The notes under the pieces are model-generated. The model was not told the origin of the DNA, ran no database searches, and was given only the letters and a program-made list of their open reading frames with translations. From contig NZ_RAPY01000004.1 of NCBI RefSeq assembly GCF_003610355.1, forward strand, positions 62,001-126,000: a stretch of 64,000 bases of DNA. The letters run 5' to 3'. This stretch comes from Sphingobacterium detergens (GTDB lineage: Bacteria; Bacteroidota; Bacteroidia; Sphingobacteriales; Sphingobacteriaceae). Below, piece after piece: positions 35,788-44,444 of this stretch (position 1 is the stretch's first letter; each line of letters begins with the position of its first letter). The position numbers and the translations under genes are program-made.

Positions 35788-36672
35788 TTAGTAGTTTCTC
35801 ACATCGATACCCCAAAGCAGTTTTTCTCTTAATGTGCTAAAAAAGCTTTCGTGCGGAAGACGAATTAGATTAATCGTAAATGGAGCTTGTTTAATTGTCA
35901 ATTTTACTGAAGTATCGATAGACTCATTTTTTGAGTCACAACTGAGTATGTATTGATTGCTTCGGCTCTCGATTTCAAGTTCCAGTGTGAATTGATTTGA
36001 AATAACGATCGGTCTGACGTTAAGGTTATGTGGTGAAATCGGTGTAATGACAAAATTCCCGCTTTCCGGCATAATGATCGGACCCCCACAGCTCAGCGAG
36101 TATGCTGTGGAACCGGTAGGAGTGGCGATAATCAATCCATCTGCCCAATAGGAATTGAGTAGTTCACCATTAATCCGTGCATTGACTGTGATCATTGCGG
36201 AGCTATCATAACGAAATACTGTAATATCGTTAAGGGCATAATGATTACCTTGGAACAAATTGATCTGTTCAGATTCTACCGACAGGAGAACACGTTTTTG
36301 GATATCATAACGATTGTTTAAAATATCGTCTACGGCATGTTCAAAGTCATTTTTATTAATGGAAGCCAAAAAGCCTAAGCGGCCAAAGTTAATTCCTGCA
36401 ATGGGAATACCAGAGTCTTTAATGAGCGATACTGCTGACAACATTGTTCCATCACCACCTAAACTTAGCATGAGATCAACATTGTCTTTAATTTGCTCAT
36501 ACTTATGATAAGTAGGAAAACTAAAACCACATTCAAACTGCGTTGTCAAGAACTTATAAAAAGGGTCATAAACCCAAATATCAACGTTTTTGCCAACGAG
36601 ATATTTAAATAAGTGCTTCACATGTGCTATAACGGAGGGTTGAAACTCTCGTCCATATATCGCAATTCTCAT
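35788..36672 (-). CDS. nadK: NAD kinase
   Basis: This protein of about 294 residues phosphorylates NAD to NADP using ATP or polyphosphate. The diagnostic GGDGTML lies at residues 72-78, NFGRLGFLASINKNDFEHAV follows, and the second conserved block is DGLIIATPTGSTAYSLSCGG then PIIMPES. The Met at 36672 (MRIAIYGREFQP) is preferred over the upstream Met at 36693, since the former gives the family start. It lies 49 bases after the CBS-domain gene on the same strand, a pairing often seen in Bacteroidota. Cytoplasmic and likely essential. Confidence 0.95.
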   Translation of the reverse strand: MRIAIYGREFQPSVIAHVKHLFKYLVGKNVDIWVYDPFYKFLTTQFECGFSFPTYHKYEQIKDNVDLMLSLGGDGTMLSAVSLIKDSGIPIAGINFGRLGFLASINKNDFEHAVDDILNNRYDIQKRVLLSVESEQINLFQGNHYALNDITVFRYDSSAMITVNARINGELLNSYWADGLIIATPTGSTAYSLSCGGPIIMPESGNFVITPISPHNLNVRPIVISNQFTLELEIESRSNQYILSCDSKNESIDTSVKLTIKQAPFTINLIRLPHESFFSTLREKLLWGIDVRNY

Positions 36673-36721
36673 ATTTTTGAATTTATGGGGCAAAGATGAG
36701 AAAAAAACTAATCTTAATTAA

Positions 36722-37384
36722 TTAAATATTGATGTAATTCATAAGCTGCTGATAACGATCGGCGGTATCATCAAATGCGGCAACAGTATTGTGTGTCTCC
36801 ATAATTATATAATTATGCCTTAAGAATGAATTAAGTAGCGCGTTGATATTGGATTTGTCTACCTTCAAGGTGACTTCAATCGAGTCACTTTCGAGATTTA
36901 TTTTTGTCGCACAATTGAGGATCCTACAGTTGTCACTCTCTACCAGATGTGCAATCTGAGATAATGAAAAGTCATGTAATCCAATTGACAATACGATAAT
37001 AGCACCAGATTCATTTTGCGATTGGATTAATGAAATTGCCTTTAAAATATCCAATTGTGTAGAAACCCCAATATATTTGTTATCTTGATCCAAAATAGGG
37101 ACTAAGGAACTATTATATACTGTTGTCATGACCAATGCATCATAGGGATGTTGGTTAAATCTAAGCTGTATTGGTGCTGTGTTAATTTTAATGGAGGAGA
37201 TTGGAGCTGCGTCATTATCGGCATCCAGTAAAATAGACTCATTGACGAATCCAATATATTCATCCCCATTTAAAACAACCAATTCTTTACAAAGCATGTC
37301 TTGTAGTTTTTCCAGTGCCTGCTGTATTGAATCAGCTTTTTGAATGCTGAAATCTGCGTTTGAAAGAAATTGTCCTATTAACAT
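36722..37384 (-). CDS. CBS-domain protein with ACT-like C-terminus
   Basis: This protein of about 220 residues has a CBS pair in its first ~120 residues (KADSIQQALEKLQDMLCKEL, then HPYDALVMTTVYNSSLVPIL with the DQDNKYIGVS turn). A C-terminal region follows whose strand-helix pattern, SGAIIVLSIGLHDFSLSQIA then HLVESDNCRI, resembles an ACT domain. CBS pairs bind adenine nucleotides and ACT domains bind small ligands, so a sensor role fits. It precedes nadK by 49 bases and may sense or tune nucleotide metabolism, but no target is evident. The start at 37384 is chosen; a Met two codons upstream is equally open. Confidence 0.75.
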   Translation of the reverse strand: MLIGQFLSNADFSIQKADSIQQALEKLQDMLCKELVVLNGDEYIGFVNESILLDADNDAAPISSIKINTAPIQLRFNQHPYDALVMTTVYNSSLVPILDQDNKYIGVSTQLDILKAISLIQSQNESGAIIVLSIGLHDFSLSQIAHLVESDNCRILNCATKINLESDSIEVTLKVDKSNINALLNSFLRHNYIIMETHNTVAAFDDTADRYQQLMNYINI

Positions 37385-37508
37385 ATCCAAACTTAATAAA
37401 AAAAATGATGTGAAAGGGAAATTTTTGTAGATCAGAATCTTTAAGAGGGCAAGGACTTTTTTGTGTTTGGAGAATAAATTGAAAGCAAGTAATCACATTA
37501 TTGCAAAT

Positions 37509-37539
37509 AAGTACAATTTTAATGTTTAAAATTGTACTT
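37509..37539. promoter_or_regulatory. 31-bp perfect palindrome overlapping a promoter -33 element
   Basis: Arms AAGTACAATTTTAA (37509-37522) and its exact complement (37526-37539) surround TGT. The right arm covers the TTG at 37532-37534 that fits the -33 element of the acyltransferase promoter. A repressor bound here would block that promoter. Confidence 0.7.
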
Positions 37540-37565
37540 TTATTAGCATTCTGTTAGTATTTTTG
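37532..37565 (+). promoter_or_regulatory. Bacteroidota-type promoter of the acyltransferase pair
   Basis: TTG at 37532 and TATTTTTG at 37558-37565, separated by 23 bases, match the TTG / TAnnTTTG consensus. The box ends 61 bases before the start codon. Confidence 0.6.
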
Positions 37566-37626
37566 TCCGCAATTTGAGTTATACTTAAATGAAGGGCGGC
37601 TAGTTTTTTTCAGAAAAATAAGATTG

Positions 37627-38460
37627 ATGGTTACGAGTGAGAATAAAAAATTTATTGATATACGTGAGGTTATTCACAAAAAAAATGCGGGATTAGCAAA
37701 GTGGATTCCTTCCTTCCTGTTGAACTATCTTAAAAGAACCATTCATGAGGATGAGATAAATGATATCATGACACGTTTTGCTGATTTGCAAGGACTAGAT
37801 TTTGTTGATGCGTTAATCAATGATTTGGGGGTGACTGTGAATTTATATGGCGCAGAAAATATTCCGGAGTCTGATCCTGTGATTTTTGCATCCAATCACC
37901 CTTTGGGAGGTTTGGACGGTATCGCCTTTATGCATGCGATAGGAAAGCACCGTCGGGATGTGAAATTTTTGGTTAATGATATCTTATTAAATATAGGTAA
38001 TTTGAGGCCTTTATTTGTAGGTGTAAATAAACTAGGCGGCCAGGGTAAACAGGCTATTTCAGCAATAGAGGAAGCGTACGGGGCAGATGATGCCTTGCTT
38101 GTATTCCCCGCGGGCTTGGTTTCCAGAAAGCAGAAAGATGGGCGTATTGAAGACCTGGAATGGAAAAAAAGTTTTATTAGCAAAGCGAAAAAATATAAAA
38201 AAGATATCATTCCAGTACTTATTGACGGCAAAAACTCTAAGTTTTTTTATAATTTTGCAAGGCTTAGACAAAAAATAGGTCTTAAGGTAAACATTGAAAT
38301 GTTATATTTACCCGATGAAATGTTTGCCCAGCGCGGGCACACTGTTAACATTATAGTAGGAAAGAGAATCCCTTATACAGCGTTTGATCAATCAAAAAAC
38401 GAAAAGACTTGGGCTGAAGAAGTGAAAAGAAGGGTTTATGGATTAGCTCAAGAAAAATAG
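37627..38460 (+). CDS. Lysophospholipid-type acyltransferase, GlsA-like
   Basis: This 277-residue membrane-associated acyltransferase carries FASNHPLGGLDGIAF, a PlsC-like catalytic His-Asp motif with one extra residue (His91 to Asp97, HX5D instead of HX4D), and the acceptor-binding segment VFPAGLVSRK. It transfers an acyl chain to a lysolipid hydroxyl. It is followed after 5 bases by a GNAT-type N-acyltransferase of the OlsB/hemolysin kind. The same pairing encodes glycine-lipid synthesis in Bacteroides (GlsB makes N-acylglycine, GlsA O-acylates it). I therefore favour O-acylation of an amino-acid lipid, though a generic phosphatidic-acid role is possible. ATG 37627 is preferred over the TTG just upstream. 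Confidence 0.75.
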   Translation: MVTSENKKFIDIREVIHKKNAGLAKWIPSFLLNYLKRTIHEDEINDIMTRFADLQGLDFVDALINDLGVTVNLYGAENIPESDPVIFASNHPLGGLDGIAFMHAIGKHRRDVKFLVNDILLNIGNLRPLFVGVNKLGGQGKQAISAIEEAYGADDALLVFPAGLVSRKQKDGRIEDLEWKKSFISKAKKYKKDIIPVLIDGKNSKFFYNFARLRQKIGLKVNIEMLYLPDEMFAQRGHTVNIIVGKRIPYTAFDQSKNEKTWAEEVKRRVYGLAQEK

Positions 38461-38465
38461 AATTT

Positions 38466-39425
38466 ATGCAAGAAATTATACCTCCAGTTGATAGAGAACT
38501 ATTGAAAGCCGAATTGAACAAGGACGTTTTCTTACGCTATACCAACAATGGAAATAACGAGATATACTTAATCAACTATCATAACTCGCCCAATGCTATG
38601 CGCGAAATTGGACGGTTACGAGAGTTGACATTCCGTGGCGCAGGAGGAGGTACAGGGCTTTCAATCGATATTGATGAAAATGATACATGTGATGATTGTT
38701 ATGATCAATTGATCGCATGGAATCCTGAAGATGAGGAAGTCGTTGCAGGTTATCGTGTGATTAAATGTACAGCAGCCGGAGAAACAAATGGTATTCCTAA
38801 TTTATCTACGGCCCATTATTTTCAGTTCTCAGATCAGTTTACGAAAGATTATTTGCCGTATACCATTGAACTCGGGCGGTCTTTTGTTCAGCCTAGATAT
38901 CAACCAGCAATTGACAATAGAAAAGGCATCTTTTCTTTAGATAACTTATGGGATGGCTTGGGCGCTTTGGTGATGCTTAATCCTGAAATTAAGTACCTTT
39001 TTGGGAAAGTGACGATGTATCCACATTATAATAAGGATGCACGGGATATGTTGCTTTACTTCATGGATTACTATTTTCCTGATCAGGATAAGTTGGTAAC
39101 TCCGTTGCCTGATTTGGAAATCAAAAATGACTATGATCGTTTTGTTGGCGTTTTTGATGGGTTAGATTATAAAGAAGGATATAAAATATTAAACAGTCAC
39201 GTAAGAGCATTGGGGGAAAATATTCCGCCATTAATAAATACTTACATGAACCTGTCCCCAACGATGAAGTCTTTTGGTACAGCTCGAAATGATGAGTTTG
39301 GTACTGTTGAAGAAAAGGGGATTTTGATTGTTATTGAAGATGTTTATCCTGTGAAAAAAGAAAGACATATGAATACTTTTGAGCGGGATCGTGAATATGG
39401 TCATCGAAAACCAAAACGAGTATAA
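38466..39425 (+). CDS. OlsB/GlsB-like GNAT N-acyltransferase
   Basis: This 319-residue protein has the amino-acid N-acyltransferase fold of the OlsB/hemolysin type. IGRLRELTFRGAGGGTGL then IDENDTCDDCYDQLIAWNPE and EEVVAGYRVIKCTAAGE is the family's core. ELGRSFVQPRYQP and the LDNLWDGLGALVMLNPEIKY region follow. Relatives transfer a 3-hydroxy-acyl group from ACP to ornithine or glycine. The C-terminal ~90 residues (PTMKSFGTARNDEFGTVEEK, VIEDVYPVKKERHMNTFERD) extend beyond the short OlsB proteins, as in the longer Bacteroidota forms. Coupled 5 bases after the acyltransferase gene, it is best read as GlsB-like, making amino-acid lipids for the envelope. The amino acid is inference. Confidence 0.75.
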   Translation: MQEIIPPVDRELLKAELNKDVFLRYTNNGNNEIYLINYHNSPNAMREIGRLRELTFRGAGGGTGLSIDIDENDTCDDCYDQLIAWNPEDEEVVAGYRVIKCTAAGETNGIPNLSTAHYFQFSDQFTKDYLPYTIELGRSFVQPRYQPAIDNRKGIFSLDNLWDGLGALVMLNPEIKYLFGKVTMYPHYNKDARDMLLYFMDYYFPDQDKLVTPLPDLEIKNDYDRFVGVFDGLDYKEGYKILNSHVRALGENIPPLINTYMNLSPTMKSFGTARNDEFGTVEEKGILIVIEDVYPVKKERHMNTFERDREYGHRKPKRV

Positions 39426-39428
39426 AAT

Positions 39429-39460
39429 AATAAAGGGATTCAATATTGAATCCCTTTATT
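39429..39460. terminator. Perfect-palindrome bidirectional terminator
   Basis: A 32-base perfect palindrome, arms AATAAAGGGATTCAAT and its complement, lies between the convergent glsB-like and glpF genes and has T-rich flanks on both strands. Confidence 0.85.
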
Positions 39461-40193
39461 ATTTTATTAAAGTATAGAGTACAAATGCTAAGATCGCGCC
39501 AATGATCGGTCCAATAATAGGTATCCAGGCGTATGACCAGTCAGAACTTCCTTTTCCTTTAATTGGCCAGAGCGCGTGAAATAAGCGTGGTCCAAAATCT
39601 CTGGCAGGATTAATCGCATAGCCTGTTGTGCCTCCTAATGACAAGCCAATAGCCCAAACTAAAAAAGCAACCGGTATAGCGCCTAGAGATCCCATCCCGA
39701 TAGGCTCAGTCTTTCCATTGATCGTAACATCTTGACCTGTTATAAAGAAGATAACAAAGATTAAGACGAACGTTCCAATGATTTCACTGGCTAGATTTGT
39801 TGACGTGTTTCTAATATTTGGGATGGTGGCGAAAACACCTAATTTTGTGGTCGGATCGGCTGTAGCGTCAAAATGATCTTTGTGTATAATGTAAGTTAAA
39901 AATGCCCCACAAAATCCACCTGCAATTTGGGCGAGAATATAACCAGGAACCTCTGTCCAGGTGAGCGCGTTGTTAAGTGCCATCGCAATTGTTACCGCTG
40001 GATTAAGGTGAGCACCGGTGTAAGGCCCTGCAAAGACTACTCCAACATAGACGGCGAGGGCCCATGCGGTTGTAATGACAATCCAACCGCTATTTTCCCC
40101 TTTTGTTCCTTTTAATATGACATTTGCAACAACACCGTTCCCAAGGAGTAGGAGGAGCGTGGTTCCGATAAATTCAGCTAAATAATGGTTCAT
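39459..40193 (-). CDS. glpF: Glycerol facilitator, MIP-family aquaglyceroporin
   Basis: This 244-residue inner membrane channel has the two half-membrane NPA loops of the family: GAHLNPAVTIAMA (NPA 64-66) and GYAINPARDFGPR (NPA 195-197). The Asp following NPAR in the second loop is characteristic of glycerol facilitators rather than water-only aquaporins. Six transmembrane helices can be traced. It conducts glycerol into the cell, where the kinase encoded 9 bases upstream traps it as glycerol 3-phosphate. It is the last gene of the reverse glpD-glpK-glpF operon and ends at a palindromic terminator. Confidence 0.95.
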   Translation of the reverse strand: MNHYLAEFIGTTLLLLLGNGVVANVILKGTKGENSGWIVITTAWALAVYVGVVFAGPYTGAHLNPAVTIAMALNNALTWTEVPGYILAQIAGGFCGAFLTYIIHKDHFDATADPTTKLGVFATIPNIRNTSTNLASEIIGTFVLIFVIFFITGQDVTINGKTEPIGMGSLGAIPVAFLVWAIGLSLGGTTGYAINPARDFGPRLFHALWPIKGKGSSDWSYAWIPIIGPIIGAILAFVLYTLIK

Positions 40194-40202
40194 AAGTATT
40201 GG

Positions 40203-41702
40203 TTAGTTTTCTGTCCAGAATTGTAATGCTTTAACGCCTTTGGTCCATTGTTTAATAATTTTCTGGGTTTGTTCTTCTTGTTCTTTTTCGGGTTCAAAGA
40301 GACGGTCCTGTGCCCAAAATTTTGAAAGCTCTTCTTCATTTTTCCAGAAGCCGACAGCCAGTCCTGCTAGGTAGGCTGCTCCCAATGCTGTTGTTTCAGT
40401 AATTTTGGGTCTGATAACATTACTGCCCAATACATTCGCTTGGATCTGCATTAAAAGATTGTTTGCTGTTGCTCCACCATCCACACGCAGCTCCTTGATC
40501 GGTATTCCACTGTCAGCTTCCATTGCCTGTAAAACATCTCTTGTTTGGAGCGAAATTGCCTCTAGCGAAGCTCTGGCAATATGTCCATTTGTTGTTGCCC
40601 GTGTTAATCCAAATATAGTGCCTTGAGCTCTGGCGTTCCAATAAGGCGCTCCCAGTCCAGCGAAAGTTGGGATAAATGTTACTCCGCCATTGTCTTTTTC
40701 GGAAAGTGCCAATTGCTCAATATCTGCAGATTTGTAGATAATATTAAGGTTGTCCCGTAACCATTGGACCAATGCACCACCAATAAATATACTTCCCTCT
40801 AATGCATATTCTGTTTTACCGTTGATCTTCCAGGCTACGGTTGTCAATAAGTTGTTTTTGGACACGATTGGCTTATCACCAATATTCATTAACATAAAAC
40901 ATCCAGTACCGTAGGTGTTTTTTACCATTCCTTTTTCTATGCATTGCTGACCAAAAAGAGCTGCTTGCTGATCTCCTGCAATCCCTGCAATTCTAACTTT
41001 ATGAGCAAAAATCGTTGTTCTCGACTCGCCGTATATTTCGCTGCTTTCCTTAACTTCTGGTAACATAGAAGCCGGAATGTCGAATAATTCAAGAAGCTCC
41101 GTATCCCAATCCATCGTATGTATATTGAATAAAAGTGTACGGGAGGCATTGGTAACATCGGTAATATGAACATCCCCGCGTGTCAGATTCCATACCAACC
41201 AAGTGTCAATGGTGCCACAGATCAGCTCTCCGTTTTTGGCTTTTTCTCTTGCTCCGTCCACATGATCAAGAATCCACTTTATTTTTGTTGCTGAAAAATA
41301 AGGGTCAAGGATGAGCCCTGTTTTTTTCTGTATCATTTCATGTTTGCCAGATTTACGGAGCTCATCACAGTAATCTGCTGTGCGCTTATCTTGCCATACA
41401 ATAGCATTATAGATTGGTCTACCGCTTTCTTTTTCCCAGACAACAATCGTTTCCCGTTGATTGGTTATTCCAATGGCAGCGATATTTTTACCATTCAGTC
41501 CGGCTTTCGTTGTGGCTTCGGCAGTGACACCTGCTTGCGTGGACCAGATTTCATGTGGGTCATGTTCTACCCATCCTGGTTGTGGAAAGATTTGTGTAAA
41601 TTCTTTTTGCGCAATTGAAACGATATTTCTGTCCTTATCAAAAATAATGGCTCTGGAGCTTGTTGTACCCTGATCCATCGCCAAGATGTATTGTTGTTCC
41701 AT
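40203..41702 (-). CDS. glpK: Glycerol kinase
   Basis: This 499-residue cytoplasmic enzyme phosphorylates glycerol with ATP. The FGGY-family pattern is clear: ILAMDQGTTSSRAIIFDKDR at the N-terminus, GWVEHDPHEIW, then GITNQRETIVVWEKESGRPI, GTIDTWLVWNLTRG and the C-terminal FGGY region ELRVDGGATANNLLMQIQAN. GIAGDQQAALFGQ is the expected nucleotide-site segment. Length is exactly that of typical bacterial GlpK. It is the middle gene of the glp operon, 27 bases after glpD. Whether it is allosterically controlled by fructose 1,6-bisphosphate cannot be decided by eye. Confidence 0.96.
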   Translation of the reverse strand: MEQQYILAMDQGTTSSRAIIFDKDRNIVSIAQKEFTQIFPQPGWVEHDPHEIWSTQAGVTAEATTKAGLNGKNIAAIGITNQRETIVVWEKESGRPIYNAIVWQDKRTADYCDELRKSGKHEMIQKKTGLILDPYFSATKIKWILDHVDGAREKAKNGELICGTIDTWLVWNLTRGDVHITDVTNASRTLLFNIHTMDWDTELLELFDIPASMLPEVKESSEIYGESRTTIFAHKVRIAGIAGDQQAALFGQQCIEKGMVKNTYGTGCFMLMNIGDKPIVSKNNLLTTVAWKINGKTEYALEGSIFIGGALVQWLRDNLNIIYKSADIEQLALSEKDNGGVTFIPTFAGLGAPYWNARAQGTIFGLTRATTNGHIARASLEAISLQTRDVLQAMEADSGIPIKELRVDGGATANNLLMQIQANVLGSNVIRPKITETTALGAAYLAGLAVGFWKNEEELSKFWAQDRLFEPEKEQEEQTQKIIKQWTKGVKALQFWTEN

Positions 41703-41729
41703 AATCTGATTACTGCTGGTTATTTTCTA

Positions 41730-43307
41730 TTAGTTTAAGATATAATTTTTTGCAACTTTCTCGAAATTTTCTATCTGATTTTTTTGCCAGTTTTCGTCTT
41801 TACCTAATTCTTGAGCGAGTATGCTGGCGACTTCCGGAGCAGCGGTAATTGCTGCTTTTGCATCAAGAAATAGGATGCGTACACGACGTGAAAGTACATC
41901 TTCCACGGTCTGTGCGAGTTCGTTTCGCACGGCCCATAATACCTCTGCTTTTTTAAATTCCAAATGTTCAACTAATTTTTCACCCCATACCGGATTTTCT
42001 TGTGCAAGCGCACGGATTGCCTCCTGGTCGGAGCCATAAATATACATGTGGTTACTTCTATCAGTTGTAGGAATAGCGCTATAGATTTTTTGTGTTGCTG
42101 AGGTACTTTCCTTTTTTGGCAAACAGCCAATTTTAATTGCTTTATCAACGGTGTCTTGTCCCATTCTGCGAAAGGTAGTCCATTTTCCTCCAGTCAAAGT
42201 TAGTAAATTTGAGTCGCTGACAATTACTTTATGACTTCGGGAGATTTCTTTGGTTTTGTTGGAATTTCCTGTTGGAGCCGCCAACGGTCGAAGACCAGCA
42301 AATACGGCTAATGCATCCTGACGGGTTGGCTGTTTAGTGAGGTAACGCCCAGCAGTTTTTAAGATAAATTCGATCTCTTTCTCTAGCGCTATTGGTTCCA
42401 GGCTATGTTCGTCAATAGGTGTGTCTGTGGTTCCTGCGATGACACGATTGTGCCAGGGGACAAGAAAAAGGACACGGCCATCATCTGTTTTTGGTATCAT
42501 GATTGCGTCATCCCCCGGGAGAAAAGATTTGTCAAAAACAAGGTGTACACCCTGGCTCGGTCTCACCATTTGTTTTGCTTCGGGTTTATCCATTTTGAGG
42601 ATATCATCAACAAAGATCCCTGTCGCATTGATAATCGCTTTACCCTGAATCGTGAAAACTTCTCCTGTATCAGTATCTTGCGCGATAACACCGTTAACTT
42701 TACCAATGCCGTTTTTGGTTAGATTAGTTACCCGCATATAATTAAGTGCTACGCCGCCCATTTGAATACAGGTCTGCGCTACATTGACAGCGAGTCTTGA
42801 GTCGTCAAATTGACCATCCTGATAAACAACACCGCCATAGAGTCCTTTTGTTCTGACTGTACTGATTCGACGTTGTGTTTCCTCCTTATTGATATGTATG
42901 GATTTTCCTAAGCTCAATTTGCCGGCTAAAAAATCATATATTTTCATGCCGATGGTATAGAAGGGACCGTCAAACCAGCTGTAATTAGGGATCACGAAAG
43001 ATTGATTTTTAACTAAATGTGGAGCGTTTTGCTGTAGGAGCCCGCGCTCATGAAGAGCTTCCCTTACAAGAGATATATCGCCCTGAGCGAGATAGCGGAC
43101 ACCTCCATGAACGAGTTTTGTCGCTTTGCTCGAGGTGCCTTTCGCAAAATCAACCTGTTCCAATAATATCGTTTTGAATCCTCTGCTCAATGCATCCAAT
43201 GCAACACCCAAGCCACTTGCTCCGCCTCCTATGACAATAACATCCCACTCGCTTGTGTCTTTTACTCTTTCTATTAATTTTGACCTTTTGAATTCTTCTT
43301 GTTTCAT
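41730..43307 (-). CDS. glpD: Glycerol-3-phosphate dehydrogenase (FAD, respiratory)
   Basis: This 525-residue membrane-associated flavoenzyme oxidises glycerol 3-phosphate to dihydroxyacetone phosphate and passes electrons to quinone. The FAD-binding Gly motif is VIVIGGGASGLGVALDALSR. ATKLVHGGVRYLAQGDISLV and the GTTDTPIDEHSLEPI segment are signatures of the GlpD/GlpA family, and RPLAAPTGNSNKTKEISRSH follows. The C-terminal helical domain (EVLWAVRNELAQTVEDVLSR RVRIL) is complete. It is the first gene of the operon glpD-glpK-glpF and is preceded by a 356-base AT-rich control region. Confidence 0.95.
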   Translation of the reverse strand: MKQEEFKRSKLIERVKDTSEWDVIVIGGGASGLGVALDALSRGFKTILLEQVDFAKGTSSKATKLVHGGVRYLAQGDISLVREALHERGLLQQNAPHLVKNQSFVIPNYSWFDGPFYTIGMKIYDFLAGKLSLGKSIHINKEETQRRISTVRTKGLYGGVVYQDGQFDDSRLAVNVAQTCIQMGGVALNYMRVTNLTKNGIGKVNGVIAQDTDTGEVFTIQGKAIINATGIFVDDILKMDKPEAKQMVRPSQGVHLVFDKSFLPGDDAIMIPKTDDGRVLFLVPWHNRVIAGTTDTPIDEHSLEPIALEKEIEFILKTAGRYLTKQPTRQDALAVFAGLRPLAAPTGNSNKTKEISRSHKVIVSDSNLLTLTGGKWTTFRRMGQDTVDKAIKIGCLPKKESTSATQKIYSAIPTTDRSNHMYIYGSDQEAIRALAQENPVWGEKLVEHLEFKKAEVLWAVRNELAQTVEDVLSRRVRILFLDAKAAITAAPEVASILAQELGKDENWQKNQIENFEKVAKNYILN

Positions 43308-43418
43308 TTTGTTTCGTTTTTGGTCTTAAGTTACTGTCTCTTTTATTTGTCTATGTAACCCAATTATACTAAGTTATGGTATATTTATGGATTTTTAAAG
43401 GAATTTTATAAAAAAACA

Positions 43419-43426
43419 CAAAAATA
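43419..43426 (-). promoter_or_regulatory. Candidate -7 box for the glp operon
   Basis: The reverse strand reads TATTTTTG, which fits TAnnTTTG, about 112 bases before the glpD start. The upstream -33 region falls inside an AC-rich tract (the reverse of GTTTT repeats) with no TTG, so the assignment is tentative. Confidence 0.35.
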
Positions 43427-43433
43427 ACACATG

Positions 43434-43460
43434 TTTGTTTTTGTTTTGTTTTGTTTTGTT
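43434..43460. repeat. GTTTT short tandem repeat
   Basis: A run of about five GTTTT-like units lies just upstream of the candidate -7 box of the glp operon. Repeat-number changes here could alter promoter spacing. Confidence 0.6.
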
Positions 43461-43663
43461 ATCTATGTTTTTTAATAATTCATTATCACTTTTTTGATGT
43501 TTTTAAAATAATTTGAGATAACATCATTTCTATGGCCTTGTTGTATATTCTTTGTTGTTTTGTAGCGAAGAACTATATACTGTTTAACCATTATAATAGG
43601 CTTATGTTTTGGTTTGGTAAAATGATTTTGTAATTTTAAATCATATAAATAATTTGTTGGATA

Positions 43664-44170
43664 ATGAGAAGGATTAAATTATTGTTTTTTGGAATCGGCG
43701 TATTCTTGGGAAGCCAATTCGTACATTCAAGTGTAGTCGCTCAGGAAGTTTCAAAAACTCAGGATGAGCTTTCAAAGCCTTATAATCCAGAAGCAGACGC
43801 ACAAAAAGATATCGATGGCCTGCTGCAATTGGCTAAGAAGGAAAAAAAGAATATCGTTATTCAAGCTGGAGGGAATTGGTGTGTATGGTGTCTGCGGTTT
43901 AATGATTATATTCATAAAACGGCGAGCGTAGACAAATTGTTAAAAAGTCGTTTTCTCTATTATCACCTAAATTATTCGAAAGAGAACAAGAATGAGGCGG
44001 TTTTTCAAAAGTATGCACCTGAAGGCAGTAAATTAGGTTATCCATTTTTTATTATATTGGATAAGAATGGAAAGACACTTCATGTACAGGAAAGCGGTAG
44101 TCTGGAGAAAGGAAAAAGCTACGATGAGGAAAAGGTTCTGAAATTCTTTAATACCTGGGTGGCAAAATAA
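43664..44170 (+). CDS. Exported thioredoxin-fold protein (WCVWC)
   Basis: This 168-residue protein has a signal peptide (MRRIKLLFFGIGVFLGSQFV to SSVVAQEV) and a single thioredoxin-like domain. The redox site is GGNWCVWCLRFN with Cys73 and Cys76. The Trp-Cys-x-Trp-Cys arrangement resembles DsbD-C-terminal and DUF255/YyaL-like thioredoxin domains more than TlpA. The cis-Pro is in GYPFFIILDKNGK. It probably reduces or repairs periplasmic cysteines. It stands alone between the divergent glp operon and a terminator, so no partner is indicated. Confidence 0.8.
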   Translation: MRRIKLLFFGIGVFLGSQFVHSSVVAQEVSKTQDELSKPYNPEADAQKDIDGLLQLAKKEKKNIVIQAGGNWCVWCLRFNDYIHKTASVDKLLKSRFLYYHLNYSKENKNEAVFQKYAPEGSKLGYPFFIILDKNGKTLHVQESGSLEKGKSYDEEKVLKFFNTWVAK

Positions 44171-44232
44171 AAAAGAACCACAACCGAATCTCTTAAGGAA
44201 AATCATAATAAAATAACGGAAAATACACGGCG

Positions 44233-44267
44233 AGCAGGTCTCTATATAAGGGGCCTGCTTTATTTTT
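44233..44267 (+). terminator. Terminator of the WCVWC thioredoxin gene
   Basis: AGCAGG pairs with CCTGCT, with additional pairing inside, followed by TTTATTTTTTT. It lies 63 bases past the stop. Confidence 0.75.
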
Positions 44268-44382
44268 TTGCAAACTGATGTATAAGGAATATTACTACAC
44301 TAGATTTGGTATTCAGCGATGTATTTGGACGGAGACAGCAAGGAAAAAACTTCATTATTGACGCGGATTTGATAATGAGATT

Positions 44383-44444
44383 ATACGGACCTAATAGGTA
44401 TTTTACACGGTTTTATCCGAATGAAGTTCCTATTAAGTCCGTAT
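44383..44444. repeat. Long inverted repeat in a gene-free gap
   Basis: Bases 44383-44398 and 44429-44444 are reverse complements at 15 of 16 positions (ends ATACGGAC / GTCCGTAT). The loop holds a small CGG/CCG hairpin. CCTATTAAGT from the right arm recurs directly at 44451-44460. Confidence 0.6.

Larger units (their letters stand above)
43308..43663. other. AT-rich divergent control region, glp operon / thioredoxin-like gene
   Basis: This 356-base gap separates divergent genes. It holds a GTTTT tandem tract and a -7-like box for glpD, both listed separately. No ORF or stable RNA structure is apparent. Confidence 0.6.

Noticed and set aside
43434..43460. CRISPR-like or mobile repeat
   Set aside because: Units are only five bases with no spacers; it is a simple sequence tract.
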